This document shows, one piece after another, positions 16,556 to 25,716 of a DNA stretch of 64,000 nt; position 1 is the stretch's first letter, and the number at the start of each line of letters is the position of its first letter. The position numbers were made by a program, and so were the translations under genes. Below the pieces are notes generated by a model that worked only from the letters and a program-made list of their open reading frames with translations, made no database searches and was not told the DNA's origin. This DNA is from Bacteroidaceae bacterium (GTDB lineage: Bacteria > Bacteroidota > Bacteroidia > Bacteroidales > Bacteroidaceae): NCBI GenBank assembly GCA_017464815.1, contig JAFTYI010000031.1:1-64000 (forward strand), read 5' to 3'.

Positions 16556-17808
16556 TATTCCTCTGTATCGTATGTCTGGTAAAGGAAGTCGTTGTAGGGG
16601 TACTTCTGTACGTGCAGCTCCCTCACCTTATTATATATAACGGTTTTCAGTTCCTCCAAGTTCGTCTTCTCACGTGCCGAGATGAAGATGCAGTCGCCAT
16701 TCATCTTGGCCATCCAAGTCTTCATCAGTTCGGGCAGGGTGATGTTCTCCTTGGTGCGTGGTGTCAGGTCGTCCTCGTCCTTCTCCACGTAGGTGTAGGC
16801 GTCAATTTTGTTGAAGATGATCATGCTCGGCTTGTCGCTGCATCCGAGGTCGCCCAACGTGCGCTCCACCACCTGTATCTGCTCCTCGAAGTCGGGGTGC
16901 GAAATGTCCACCACATGCAGGAGCAAGTCGGCCTCGCGCACCTCGTCCAGTGTGCTCTTGAACGACTCCACCAGCTCCGTCGGCAACTTGCGGATGAATC
17001 CCACCGTGTCGCTCAACAGGAAGGGTAGGTTTTCGATAATCACCTTGCGCACCGTGGTGTCCAGTGTGGCAAAGAGCTTGTTTTCGGCAAACACCTCGCT
17101 CTTGGCCAGCAGGTTCATCAGTGTCGATTTCCCCACGTTGGTGTATCCCACCAGCGCCACGCGGATGAGGCGTCCGCGGTTTTTGCGTTGCGTTGTCTTC
17201 TGCTTGTCAATCTCCGCCAATTGTTGCTTCAGCAGGGCCATGCGGTTGAGGATGATACGGCGGTCCATCTCCAGCTGCGTCTCACCCGGTCCTCTCAAAC
17301 CCACTGAACCGCCTTTTCCGCTACCCGAGCCGCCACCTTGTCGTTCGAGGTGTGTCCACAAGCGTTGCAAGCGGGGGAGCATGTAGCGGTTTTGCGCCAG
17401 CTCCACCTGGGTCTTGGCGTGAGCCGTCTGGGCACGCATGGCAAAGATGTCGAGGATGAGCGACGTGCGGTCGAGGATTTTTATCTGCAACTCCTTCTCG
17501 ATGTTGCGCATCTGCTTGGCCGAGAGTTCATCGTCGAAGATGACCATGCCCACCTCGCGCTCCTCCTCCGCTTCGCGTCGGATGTATTCCTTTATTTCCT
17601 GTAGTTTACCCTTTCCGATGTAGGTCACCGAGCTGGCACCGTCCAGTCGTTGGGTGAATCGTTTCACCGTCTTGGCACCGGCCGTTTCGGCCAGAAACTC
17701 CAGTTCGTCCAGATACTCATTGGTCTTCCGCTCATTCTGTTGCGGAGTGATGATGGCCACCAGTACGGCCGTCTCGGTTTGGGCTTCAGATATTACGAAT
17801 TCCTTCAT
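16555..17808 (-). CDS. hflX: ribosome-associated GTPase HflX
   Basis: 417 residues from MKEFVISEAQ; the start at 17808 fits the promoter at 17825-17854. The N-terminal HflX domain and the glycine-rich linker (GGGSGSGKGGSVGLRGPGET) precede a GTPase domain with G1 GYTNVGKST, the DTVGFIRKLP switch and NKID. HflX splits stalled 70S ribosomes under stress. It forms a two-gene unit with the DUF4954 gene. Confidence 0.95.
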   Translation of the reverse strand: MKEFVISEAQTETAVLVAIITPQQNERKTNEYLDELEFLAETAGAKTVKRFTQRLDGASSVTYIGKGKLQEIKEYIRREAEEEREVGMVIFDDELSAKQMRNIEKELQIKILDRTSLILDIFAMRAQTAHAKTQVELAQNRYMLPRLQRLWTHLERQGGGSGSGKGGSVGLRGPGETQLEMDRRIILNRMALLKQQLAEIDKQKTTQRKNRGRLIRVALVGYTNVGKSTLMNLLAKSEVFAENKLFATLDTTVRKVIIENLPFLLSDTVGFIRKLPTELVESFKSTLDEVREADLLLHVVDISHPDFEEQIQVVERTLGDLGCSDKPSMIIFNKIDAYTYVEKDEDDLTPRTKENITLPELMKTWMAKMNGDCIFISAREKTNLEELKTVIYNKVRELHVQKYPYNDFLYQTYDTEE

Positions 17809-17824
17809 TCTTCTTATTTTGGTG

Positions 17825-17854
17825 CAAAGATAGTGCAAGGCGATGGAAATACAA
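17825..17854 (-). promoter_or_regulatory. hflX promoter
   Basis: Minus strand: -33 TTG (17852-17854), 19-bp spacer, -7 TATCTTTG (17825-17832). It ends 17 bp before the hflX ATG, implying a very short leader. Confidence 0.75.
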
Positions 17855-17902
17855 AAAGAAACGAATCCTTTTTATTCCGAGCCGTCGCCTATTCTCGATT
17901 TT

Positions 17903-20218
17903 TTATTGCCATCCCTCCTCGGTGAAGTCAGGCACTTCGCCACGCAGTGGACGGTTGCGTCCGCGAGGGCCGTGCGGACGGGCATTCTCGTCGACGGGGG
18001 TGAAGTTGAGCTGCTTCTTCTCCAAATTGGCGCTGGCGACGCGTATCTTCATCTTGTCGCCCAAGCTGATGCGTTGGCGTGTGCGTCGTCCGACGAGGCA
18101 ATAGTTGCGCTCGTCGAACTCGTAGTAGTCGTCGCCCAAGTCGCGCATGGGAATCATGCCTTCGCACTTGTTCTCCTCAATCTCCACGTAGAGTCCCCAG
18201 TCGGTCACACCGCTCACCACGGCGTCGTACACCTGACCGATGTGTTCGCTCATGAACTCCACCTGCTTGTATTTGATGCTGCTACGCTCGGCACTGGCTG
18301 CCAGTTGCTCCATGGCCGACGAGTGTTCACACATCTCCTCGTACTTGGCCTGTTGCACCGTGCGTCCGCCACCCAGGTAGCGGGTGAGCAGGCGGTGCAC
18401 CATCATGTCGGGATAGCGCCGGATGGGCGAGGTGAAGTGGGTGTAGTAGTCAAAGGCCAATCCGTAGTGGCCGATGTTGTGGGTGCTGTACTTCGCCTTC
18501 TGCATGGTTTTCAGCGAGACGGTTTCGATGAGGTTCTGCTCGGCTTTCCCGTGTACCTCGGTCAGCAGTTTGTTGAAGCTCTTGTTCATCTCCCCCTTGG
18601 TGCCTCCTGTGCGCAGTTTGTAGCCGAATCGGGCGATGAATTGCTTCAGGTTGTCCAGCTTCTCGGGGTCGGGCAGGTCGTGTATGCGGTAGACGAATGC
18701 CTTTGCCTTCTTGTCCCGTGGCACTTTGCCGATGGCCTCGGCCACGGTGCGGTTGGCCAGCAGCATGAACTCCTCGATGAGTTTGTTGGCCTCCTTCGAC
18801 TCCTTGAAGTAGACGCCGAGGGGCTTGCCGTTCTCGTCGATGTGGAAGCGCACCTCCACGCGGTCGAAGTTGATGGCTCCCGCGGCAAATCGTTTTTCTG
18901 TCAGGCGTTGTGCTAGGCGGTTGAGGGTGAGGATTTCATCCTTGAAAGACGGCCCCTCCCCCTTCCCCTCCGCAAGGGAGGGGTGCAGAATGTTGGCGTC
19001 CGAGGTATTCACTCCTTCCCCTTGAGGAAGGTCGGGATGGGGGCCACCTCTCTCGATAATCTCCTGTGCCTCCTCGTAGGTGAAGCGCCGCTGGCTGCGG
19101 ATGATGGTGCGCACGATGCGGTGTTTCTTCACCTCGGCCTTGTCGTTGATGTGGAAGATGACCGAGTAGGCCAGCTTGTCCTCATCGGGACGGAGCGAGC
19201 AGAGCAGGTTGCACAATCGCTCGGGCAGCATGGGGATGGTGCGGTCGACCAGATAGACCGATGTGGCGCGTCGGTAGGCCTCCTTGTCGATGATGCCTCC
19301 CTCGTTGACGTAGTGGGTGACGTCGGCAATGTGCACTCCCACCTCCCACAACCCCTCTTTCAGGGGGCGTATGCTGAGGGCGTCGTCGAAGTCCTTGGCA
19401 TCGGCCGGGTCGATGGTGAAGGTGGGCACTCCGCGGAAGTCCTCGCGCGTGGCCAGCTCCTGTGGATGTATCTCGTCGGGGATCATGTCGGCCGCGTGCT
19501 CCACGGCCTCGGGGTACTTGTAGGGCAAGCCATATTCGGCCAGGATGGCGTGCATTTCGGCATTGTTCTCGCCCGTCCTTCCCAGAATGTCGACCACCTG
19601 TCCGATGGGGTTACGCGACTCCTCGGGCCACTCCACAATCTTCACCACGGCCTTGTCGCCGTCCTTCCCGTTCTTCAGCTTGCTTTTGGGGATGAAGATG
19701 TCGTGAGCCAGAGTGCGTGTCTCGGTCAGCAGGAAGGCGTAGCTCTTCTCCACGCGCAGTGTCCCCACGAAGGTGTCGTTGGCGCGTTCGATGATTTCGA
19801 TGACCTCGCCCTCCTTTCCCCTGCCGCGGCGTTTGGCAAAGAGGGCCACCTTCACGCGGTCGCCGTCGAGGGCGTGTGCCGAGTTTCGCTCGGCAATGCT
19901 CACGGGGTCGCTCCCATCGTCGGGCACGAAGGTGTTGCGTCCGCTGGGTTTGCGTTGGAAGATTCCCTCCAGGGTCTGTCCCATGTTGTTCAGTTTGTAG
20001 CGTCCGCGCGACAATTCGCGGACATACTCGTCAAGCACCAGGTCCGAAAGGACATCCATGCAGAGCATCTTCAGCGGATGCGTCTTCAAGTAGAGGTCGG
20101 CGTATATCTGCTTGAGGGTGAATTCCCAATCGGGGTTGTTGCGAAACAGTTCCACCAACAAGTCTGTCAATGCCCGTTTGTTGAGCCCTTTTCCTGCTTT
20201 CTTTTCAAATTTTCCCAT
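17903..20218 (-). CDS. rnr: ribonuclease R
   Basis: A 771-residue 3'-5' exoribonuclease: N-terminal winged-helix and cold-shock domains, an RNB catalytic core (the Asp-rich FTIDPADAKDFDDALS is present) and a C-terminal S1 domain ending in a basic, Arg-rich tail. About 33 residues near 391-423, between EEAQEIIERG and FKDEILTLNRLAQ, do not belong to the family; the DNA there is a repeat-type element (18950-19047) inserted without breaking the frame. The enzyme degrades structured RNA and helps tmRNA quality control. It is divergent from the epimerase gene. Confidence 0.94.
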   Translation of the reverse strand: MGKFEKKAGKGLNKRALTDLLVELFRNNPDWEFTLKQIYADLYLKTHPLKMLCMDVLSDLVLDEYVRELSRGRYKLNNMGQTLEGIFQRKPSGRNTFVPDDGSDPVSIAERNSAHALDGDRVKVALFAKRRGRGKEGEVIEIIERANDTFVGTLRVEKSYAFLLTETRTLAHDIFIPKSKLKNGKDGDKAVVKIVEWPEESRNPIGQVVDILGRTGENNAEMHAILAEYGLPYKYPEAVEHAADMIPDEIHPQELATREDFRGVPTFTIDPADAKDFDDALSIRPLKEGLWEVGVHIADVTHYVNEGGIIDKEAYRRATSVYLVDRTIPMLPERLCNLLCSLRPDEDKLAYSVIFHINDKAEVKKHRIVRTIIRSQRRFTYEEAQEIIERGGPHPDLPQGEGVNTSDANILHPSLAEGKGEGPSFKDEILTLNRLAQRLTEKRFAAGAINFDRVEVRFHIDENGKPLGVYFKESKEANKLIEEFMLLANRTVAEAIGKVPRDKKAKAFVYRIHDLPDPEKLDNLKQFIARFGYKLRTGGTKGEMNKSFNKLLTEVHGKAEQNLIETVSLKTMQKAKYSTHNIGHYGLAFDYYTHFTSPIRRYPDMMVHRLLTRYLGGGRTVQQAKYEEMCEHSSAMEQLAASAERSSIKYKQVEFMSEHIGQVYDAVVSGVTDWGLYVEIEENKCEGMIPMRDLGDDYYEFDERNYCLVGRRTRQRISLGDKMKIRVASANLEKKQLNFTPVDENARPHGPRGRNRPLRGEVPDFTEEGWQ
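18950..19047. repeat. repeat element inserted in frame within rnr
   Basis: About 98 bp with two G/C-rich hairpins: CCCCTCC-GCAA-GGGAGGGG at about 18967-18983, and a CCTTCC/GGAAGG dyad at about 19014-19032. Such paired C-rich/G-rich foldbacks are typical of small dispersed repeats. In the rnr frame it encodes Pro/Gly-rich sequence (GGPHPDLPQGEG ... HPSLAEGKGEGP) unlike the rest of the enzyme. Confidence 0.75.
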
Positions 20219-20310
20219 GCTTCTTTCTCTGTTTTGTAGGTGAGGGGCAAGTGTAGGCTTGCCTAATTGCTTACAAAGGAAACAAAATATTCGATTGGTT
20301 GGATGTTTTT

Positions 20311-20341
20311 TTGACAGTTATTTATAAAAATTGTATCTTCG
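20311..20341 (+). promoter_or_regulatory. promoter of the epimerase/PAP2 pair
   Basis: -33 TTG (20311-20313), 20-bp spacer, -7 TATCTTCG (20334-20341, one mismatch to TAnnTTTG), 21 bp before the ATG at 20363. Confidence 0.65.
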
Positions 20342-20362
20342 CGGCCGAAAAAAGCGAAAAAC

Positions 20363-21406
20363 ATGAAGATATTAGTCACCGGAGCCAGCGGTTTCATTGG
20401 CAGTTTTCTTTGTGAAGAGGGACTTCGGCAAGGCCACCAGGTGTGGGCAGGTGTCCGCCGTAGCAGCAGCCGGCGCTACTTGCAGGATGCCCGGCTGAAG
20501 TTTGCCGAGCTGGACCTCTCTTCGCCCGAAACATTGTCCGCCCAGTTGCTTGCCCACAAGCAGGAGCATGCCGGGTGGGACGTGGTCATCCATTGCGCCG
20601 GCGTCACCAAGTGTCCGCGCGAAGAGGATTTTGAGCTCAACAACCACCAGTACACCCGCCACTTGGCCGAGGGGCTGATGCAGGCAGGGATGGCTCCCCG
20701 CCAGTTTGTCTACCTCAGTTCGCTCAGTGTCTTCGGACCCATTCGCGAAGAGGTGGCTCATCCCGACTTCCCCCAAGGTTCGTCTTGCCTCTATGCCCCC
20801 ATCACCGAGGGCGACACGCCCCGTCCCAACACCGCCTACGGGCGTAGCAAACTCCGTGCCGAGCACTATCTGCAAGGATTGGGCGACTGGCTTCCCACCG
20901 TCATCTTCCGCCCCACGGGCGTCTATGGCCCGCGCGAGCGGGACTACTTCCTGATGGCCAAGAGCATCAAGGGACACACCGACTTCTCCGTGGGTTACCG
21001 TCGGCAGGAGATTACCTTCATCTACGTGAAGGACCTGGTGAGCGCCATCTACCTGGCCGTGCAGAAGGGCACCGTGGGTCGCGCCTACTTCGTCAGCGAC
21101 GGAGGCATCTACGAGAGCCGCGCCTTCAGCGACCTCATCCAGCGCGAGTTAGGCCATCCCTGGGTGCTGCGCATCAAGAGCCCCCTGTGGTTGTTGAAAC
21201 TCATCTCCTACGTGGCCGGATGGGGAGCGTCGCTCGTGGGGAAAACCTGCACATTGAACAAAGATAAATATCAGATTATGAAACAGCGCAACTGGCAGTG
21301 CGACACGGCTCCGTTGAGGGAGGAATTGGGGTGGATGCCCCAGTATGACCTCGAGCGTGGCGTGCGCGAAACCATTGCGTGGTACAAACAAGAGAAATGG
21401 CTTTAA
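20363..21406 (+). CDS. NAD(P)-dependent epimerase/dehydratase-family protein
   Basis: A 347-residue extended short-chain dehydrogenase. The Rossmann motif VTGASGFIGSF is at residues 5-15; the active-site Y-G-R-S-K (YxxxK) is near residue 154. It starts the two-gene unit with the PAP2 protein, whose ATG overlaps its stop. The exact substrate cannot be told: sugar nucleotides are common for the family, but pairing with a PAP2 membrane enzyme hints at a lipid, for example a sphingolipid precursor. That last point is inference. Confidence 0.8.
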   Translation: MKILVTGASGFIGSFLCEEGLRQGHQVWAGVRRSSSRRYLQDARLKFAELDLSSPETLSAQLLAHKQEHAGWDVVIHCAGVTKCPREEDFELNNHQYTRHLAEGLMQAGMAPRQFVYLSSLSVFGPIREEVAHPDFPQGSSCLYAPITEGDTPRPNTAYGRSKLRAEHYLQGLGDWLPTVIFRPTGVYGPRERDYFLMAKSIKGHTDFSVGYRRQEITFIYVKDLVSAIYLAVQKGTVGRAYFVSDGGIYESRAFSDLIQRELGHPWVLRIKSPLWLLKLISYVAGWGASLVGKTCTLNKDKYQIMKQRNWQCDTAPLREELGWMPQYDLERGVRETIAWYKQEKWL

Positions 21407-22362
21407 TCGACACACTGACCACCCCCATAGCAAAGCGTAACGGCCTGTTTGCCATCGAATGGATAAGTCTGGCCTACAACCTGTTCACCACCCTGCTTAT
21501 CTGCTGCTTCTACATGAGGCTCGACCATCCTGCCACCCAGTTGCTCGAGCGCATGGCCATTGTGGCGATGACGGTTGTCACTTTCACCCTCTACCGGTGG
21601 CGCCCCTGCCGGCTCACCCAGTTCCTCCGCGTGGTGGCACAGATGGGATTGCTGGCCTATTGGTATCCCGACACCTATGAGTTCAACCGCCTCTTCCCCA
21701 ACCTCGACCACCTCTTTGCCCGGTGTGAAGAGGCCCTCTTCGGTTGCCAACCCTCCCTCTGCTTCAGCGAAGTGTGCCACACCGTGTGGTGGAGCGAGGC
21801 CTTCAACATGGGCTACTGGGCCTACTATCCCATGATTTTCCTCGTGGTCTTCTACTACTTTTTTGCCCGCTACGAGCGCTTCATGAAGGCCAGTTTCATC
21901 GTCCTCTGCTCCTTCTTCATCTACTACCTCATCTACATCTTCCTCCCCGTCACGGGTCCTCAGTTCTATTTCCACGCCATCACCCCCCTGCAAGCCGCGG
22001 CGGGCCATTTCCCCGAGGTGGGCGACTACTTCCTCCACCACTCCGAACTGATGCCCAACCCCGATGCCATCGACGGATTCTTCTTCCGCCTGGTGGAGGC
22101 CGCCCAAGCCACAGGCGAACGTCCCACGGCCGCTTTCCCCAGTTCCCACGTGGGCATCTCCACCATCCTGATGATTTTGGCAGGAAAGGCCAACCGTCGG
22201 CTCATGTTCGGCATGTTGCCCTTCTACCTGCTGCTTTGCTGTGCCACCGTCTACATCCAGGCTCACTACCTCATCGACTCCATCGCCGGTTTCCTCTCGG
22301 CCTTTCTCATCTATGGGGTGTCGGCCGCGCTCTATCAAGTGTGGGCAAAGGGTAAAGAATAG
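21397..22362 (+). CDS. PAP2-superfamily membrane phosphatase/transferase
   Basis: 321 residues from MALIDTLTTPIAKRNG; start at 21397 overlaps the previous gene's end by 10 nt. About six membrane helices. The PAP2 signatures are FPSSHVGIS (motif 2, P-S-x-H) and IQAHYLIDSIAG (motif 3, H-x3-D); motif 1 (KxxxxxxRP) is not obvious. This spacing and the hydrophobic core resemble the inositol-phosphorylceramide-synthase-like branch as much as plain lipid phosphatases. Function in lipid head-group transfer or dephosphorylation is inferred. A terminator follows at 22434. Confidence 0.75.
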   Translation: MALIDTLTTPIAKRNGLFAIEWISLAYNLFTTLLICCFYMRLDHPATQLLERMAIVAMTVVTFTLYRWRPCRLTQFLRVVAQMGLLAYWYPDTYEFNRLFPNLDHLFARCEEALFGCQPSLCFSEVCHTVWWSEAFNMGYWAYYPMIFLVVFYYFFARYERFMKASFIVLCSFFIYYLIYIFLPVTGPQFYFHAITPLQAAAGHFPEVGDYFLHHSELMPNPDAIDGFFFRLVEAAQATGERPTAAFPSSHVGISTILMILAGKANRRLMFGMLPFYLLLCCATVYIQAHYLIDSIAGFLSAFLIYGVSAALYQVWAKGKE

Positions 22363-22433
22363 CTCCTCCGATGTCAATCTGGTGGTTCTTTGTAAATGTT
22401 CATTCACGCTGTTTGTCAAGATATTAAAAAATA

Positions 22434-22469
22434 CCCCGTCTGCGTTGAGTATGCAGATGGGGCATTTTT
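22434..22469 (+). terminator. rho-independent terminator after the PAP2 gene
   Basis: Arms CCCCGTCTGC (22434-22443) and GCAGATGGGG (22453-22462), one wobble, then a run of T (22465-22469). Confidence 0.85.
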
Positions 22470-22682
22470 GCATTGGGGGAGGTTTGTGGAGTAGTGCGTT
22501 ATGTGTTGATAATCAATGCGCTATTGACTACTTCTTGTTTTCCTCGTATTTCCGTCCAAATGGAATTCTCGTCCCAAATACCGCATTCTCAGAGCCTCAA
22601 TTTTGCATAAATATACGTTCATTGCATATTTATGCATTTCCCGGTCGGGAAAACCAGGCAAAAATCGCCTTTTCCCCACCCT

Positions 22683-22790
22683 TTAGCCGCTAAGGTGTCA
22701 AGTGGTCAGCCGCTGACCACTTGAGAGTATACGGGCTAACCGCCGGACACCTTAGCCGCTGACCACTTGAAAGGTCAGCCGCTGATCGCT
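22683..22790. repeat. cluster of CCG-centred palindromes
   Basis: Five CCG cores at 22687, 22710, 22740, 22756 and 22779 are each flanked by TTAG/CTAA or TCAG/CTGA-type arms. The best is a perfect 11-bp inverted repeat, CAAGTGGTCAG (22699-22709) and CTGACCACTTG (22713-22723). AAGGTGTC (22692-22699) also pairs with GACACCTT further on, so the whole block can fold back on itself. The rest of the 758-bp gap holds only a -7-like TACCTTTG near 22902; no gene is seen. Confidence 0.8.
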
Positions 22791-23120
22791 TTGATGCTTG
22801 CCTCATTGCTCCACCTTCAGATTGCATAAACATACAAAAATGCCCTTCTCGCGGGGCTTGAAAAATTGCAAAACAGAAAATTCTACGAATGCATGATTTG
22901 TTACCTTTGCATGTCGGGAATTGTTATTCGCTTTGCCTGATAACTGTAGGGGCGGGTTGCAAACTCTGATGGACGGGCATCATCGCCTGTTGTTAGTGCG
23001 CCCCTCCCTGTTTTTTCTGTTGCATATATGTTTTTTAACACTTTTCTGTGTAGGGGATAAAGGAATCTTTGTATTTTTGCGGCGTTGAAGAGTTGAAACA
23101 TACTTAATAATCATCTGCGT

Positions 23121-23405
23121 ATGAAGAAGACCTATCACATTGAACCAGTTGAGACACCCCGCGCCTGCGAACCGATGGCGGTGTATCAGCGTACCGACCC
23201 GGCGACCTATCGCCATGGGGTGAGGCCACCGTCGCGCACCGAGGAAGAGATGGACCGGATGGCCAAAGAGTGGCTCCGTCCCTTCACGATGGAGGAACTC
23301 CACCGAAGGATGGACGAAGCCGAGGCAGAGATTGAGGCTGGCGAAGTGATGACCTGCGAGGAGGCTAACGCGGAAATCAGAAGATTGCTCCCATGGCTGT
23401 CGTAG
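23121..23405 (+). CDS. putative antitoxin of a RelE-type pair
   Basis: A 94-residue, Glu/Arg-rich protein. It has no DNA-binding domain that I can name; the C-terminal half (EEMDRMAKEWLRPFTMEELH and an acidic helix) looks like a toxin-wrapping helix. It overlaps the RelE-like gene by 13 nt, which is the main evidence. TATTTTTG about 45 bp upstream is a possible -7 element. Confidence 0.6.
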   Translation: MKKTYHIEPVETPRACEPMAVYQRTDPATYRHGVRPPSRTEEEMDRMAKEWLRPFTMEELHRRMDEAEAEIEAGEVMTCEEANAEIRRLLPWLS

Positions 23406-23713
23406 TTTGGAGAAAGAAGGCCAACCGTTCGCGTTTGAATGCCTTGCTGTACGGTCGGAAAGAGTTCGGACTTGGAGCAGCCAACAGGATGAACCAACGT
23501 TTTGAACATTGTGCCGACCTCCTTGCTGAGCATGCTTACCTCGGTAAAGTGGAACCGTTGCTTGTCGGTCGCCGTTTTGAATACCGCTCCATTGTGGTGC
23601 ACGAACATTATAAAATGATATATCACGTGGACAAGGTTCGTGACATCATCTATATTGTTGACCTCTGGGATATCCGCCGAGAACCCCAACAACTGACAAA
23701 AGAAACAACATAA
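23393..23713 (+). CDS. RelE/ParE-superfamily toxin
   Basis: A 106-residue protein with the small beta-sheet pattern of RelE/ParE toxins; VGRRFEYRSIVVHEHYKMIY and IIYIVDLWDIRREP are the two C-terminal strands with the basic and aromatic residues of the family. Such toxins cut ribosome-bound mRNA or poison gyrase; sequence alone does not decide. Translationally coupled to the upstream antitoxin. Confidence 0.8.
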   Translation: MAVVVWRKKANRSRLNALLYGRKEFGLGAANRMNQRFEHCADLLAEHAYLGKVEPLLVGRRFEYRSIVVHEHYKMIYHVDKVRDIIYIVDLWDIRREPQQLTKETT

Positions 23714-23783
23714 TCAGTTCGCTGTCGCTCATCAGCTTAGCAATCATAATTAATAACTCATTCTTGGGGAATGAGCAAGAAAA

Positions 23784-23831
23784 ACAGAGACGCAAAGCGT
23801 AGAGTTTTCCCCTGCGACTTTGCGTCTCTGT
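23784..23831 (-). terminator. strong hairpin downstream of typA
   Basis: Perfect 14-bp arms ACAGAGACGCAAAG (23784-23797) and CTTTGCGTCTCTGT (23818-23831). On the minus strand the hairpin follows the typA stop and is followed by TTTTTC. It may also stop the convergent RelE transcript. The arm sequence resembles a dispersed repeat. Confidence 0.75.
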
Positions 23832-23851
23832 GTGGTTATCCGCACGCGTTT

Positions 23852-25651
23852 TTACTGCTTGTTCGCCCGCTTGCGCTCCAGTTCATCGAGGATGATTTTG
23901 CGCATGCGCATGCTTTTGGGCGTGATTTCCACGTATTCGTCCTCCTTGATGTACTCCAACGCCTCTTCGAGGGAGAAGACGATGGGGGGCACGATGCGGG
24001 CCTTTTCGTCCGAGCCGCTGGCACGCATGTTGGTCAGCTTCTTGCTCTTGGTGACGTTGATGACCAGGTCGTTGTCGTGCGCATGTTCGCCCACCACCTG
24101 TCCGGCATAGACCTCCTCTTGCGGGAAGATGAAGAACTTTCCGCGGTCCTGCAACTTGTCGATGGCGTAGGCAAAGGCGGTGCCCGTCTCCATGGCAATC
24201 ATCGAACCGTTGGTGCGGCGCTCGATATCGCCCTTGTAGGGCTGGTATTCCTTGAACCGGTGGGCCATGATGGCCTCTCCGGCCGAGGCGGTGAGCACGT
24301 TGGTGCGCAATCCGATGATGCCTCGTGAGGGGATGTTGAACTCGATGTTCACGCGGTCGCCCGTTGTCTCCATCGAGGTGAGTTCGCCCTTGCGGCGGGT
24401 CACCATGTCAATCATTTTGCTCGAGAACTCTTCGGGCACACTGATGGTGAGCTCTTCGATAGGTTCGCACTTCACGCCGTCGATGGTCTTGTAGATGACC
24501 TGTGGCTGGCCCACTTGCAGCTCGTATCCCTCGCGACGCATGGTCTCGATGAGCACCGAGAGGTGGAGCACACCGCGTCCGAAGACCGTCCACTTGTCGG
24601 TCGTCTCGTCCTTCTGCACGCGCAGGGCGAGGTTTTTGTCCAGCTCCTTCATCAGACGGTCGTGGATGTGGCGGCTGGTGACGAACTTGCCCTCTTTGCC
24701 GAAGAAGGGCGAGTCGTTGATGGTGAACACCATGCTCATGGTCGGCTCGTCGATGGCGATGGTGGGCAGAGGTTCGGGGTTTTCGAAGTCGCAGATGGTG
24801 TCGCCGATTTCAAAGGCTTCCAGTCCTACGATGGCGCAGATGTCGCCCGAACTGACGCTCTCCACGCGCTTGCGTCCCAGTCCTTCGAAGGTGTGCAGCT
24901 CCTTGATTTTCGCGCGTGTCTGGCTTCCGTCGCGGTGGCTGAGGGTGATGTTCATCCCCTCGGTGAGTGTGCCACGGTGTACGCGTCCCACGGCGATACG
25001 GCCCGTGTACGACGAGTAGTCGAGCGAGGTGATGAGCATCTGCGGTGTGCCCTCCAACCGCTTGGGGGCGGGGATATGTTCGATGATTTGGTCGAGCAGG
25101 TAGTTGATGTCCTCGGTCGGAGTCTTCCAGTCTTCGCCCATCCAATAGTTCTTGGCCGAGCCGTAGACAACGGGGAAGTCCAGCTGGTCCTCCGTAGCGT
25201 TGAGGCTGAACATCAGGTCGAACACCATCTCGTACACCTCCTCGGGGCGGCAATTGGGCTTGTCCACCTTGTTCACCACCACGATGGGCTTCAGCCCTAT
25301 CTGCAGGGCCTTCTGGAGCACAAAGCGCGTCTGTGGCATCGGTCCTTCGAAAGCATCCACGAGCAGGATGCATCCGTCGGCCATGTTGAGCACGCGCTCC
25401 ACCTCGCCACCGAAGTCGCTGTGTCCCGGGGTGTCGATAATGTTGATTTTCGTGTCTTTATATAGGATGGAGACGTTCTTCGACAGGATGGTTATACCTC
25501 GTTCGCGTTCCAAGTCGTTGTTATCCAGCACCAGTTCACCGTTCGTCTGGTCGCCACGAAACAGGTGCCCGGCCAGCATCATCTTGTCAACCAGCGTCGT
25601 TTTTCCGTGGTCAACGTGTGCAATAATTGCAATGTTTCTTATGTTTTGCAT
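23852..25651 (-). CDS. typA: translational GTPase TypA/BipA
   Basis: A 599-residue EF-G-like GTPase. AHVDHGKTTLVDKM (G1), RERGITILSKN (G2), DTPGHSDFGGEVERV (G3) and NKVDKP (G4) are intact, followed by domain II and the TypA-specific C-terminal domain. It helps ribosome assembly and stress adaptation. Its own promoter is at 25686-25716 and a terminator at 23784-23831, so it is a single-gene unit. Confidence 0.97.
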   Translation of the reverse strand: MQNIRNIAIIAHVDHGKTTLVDKMMLAGHLFRGDQTNGELVLDNNDLERERGITILSKNVSILYKDTKINIIDTPGHSDFGGEVERVLNMADGCILLVDAFEGPMPQTRFVLQKALQIGLKPIVVVNKVDKPNCRPEEVYEMVFDLMFSLNATEDQLDFPVVYGSAKNYWMGEDWKTPTEDINYLLDQIIEHIPAPKRLEGTPQMLITSLDYSSYTGRIAVGRVHRGTLTEGMNITLSHRDGSQTRAKIKELHTFEGLGRKRVESVSSGDICAIVGLEAFEIGDTICDFENPEPLPTIAIDEPTMSMVFTINDSPFFGKEGKFVTSRHIHDRLMKELDKNLALRVQKDETTDKWTVFGRGVLHLSVLIETMRREGYELQVGQPQVIYKTIDGVKCEPIEELTISVPEEFSSKMIDMVTRRKGELTSMETTGDRVNIEFNIPSRGIIGLRTNVLTASAGEAIMAHRFKEYQPYKGDIERRTNGSMIAMETGTAFAYAIDKLQDRGKFFIFPQEEVYAGQVVGEHAHDNDLVINVTKSKKLTNMRASGSDEKARIVPPIVFSLEEALEYIKEDEYVEITPKSMRMRKIILDELERKRANKQ

Positions 25652-25685
25652 ATCGTTCTTATTGTCTTTTTACCTAAAAACGCGG

Positions 25686-25716
25686 CAAAGTTACAGAAAA
25701 ACAACGAAATATTCAA
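25686..25716 (-). promoter_or_regulatory. typA promoter
   Basis: Minus strand: -33 TTG (25714-25716), 20-bp spacer, -7 TAACTTTG (25686-25693). Confidence 0.75.

Noticed and set aside
21403-22473. 356-codon open frame antisense to the PAP2 gene
   Set aside because: His/Gly/Glu-rich shadow of a membrane protein; the plus-strand gene has PAP2 motifs and helices.
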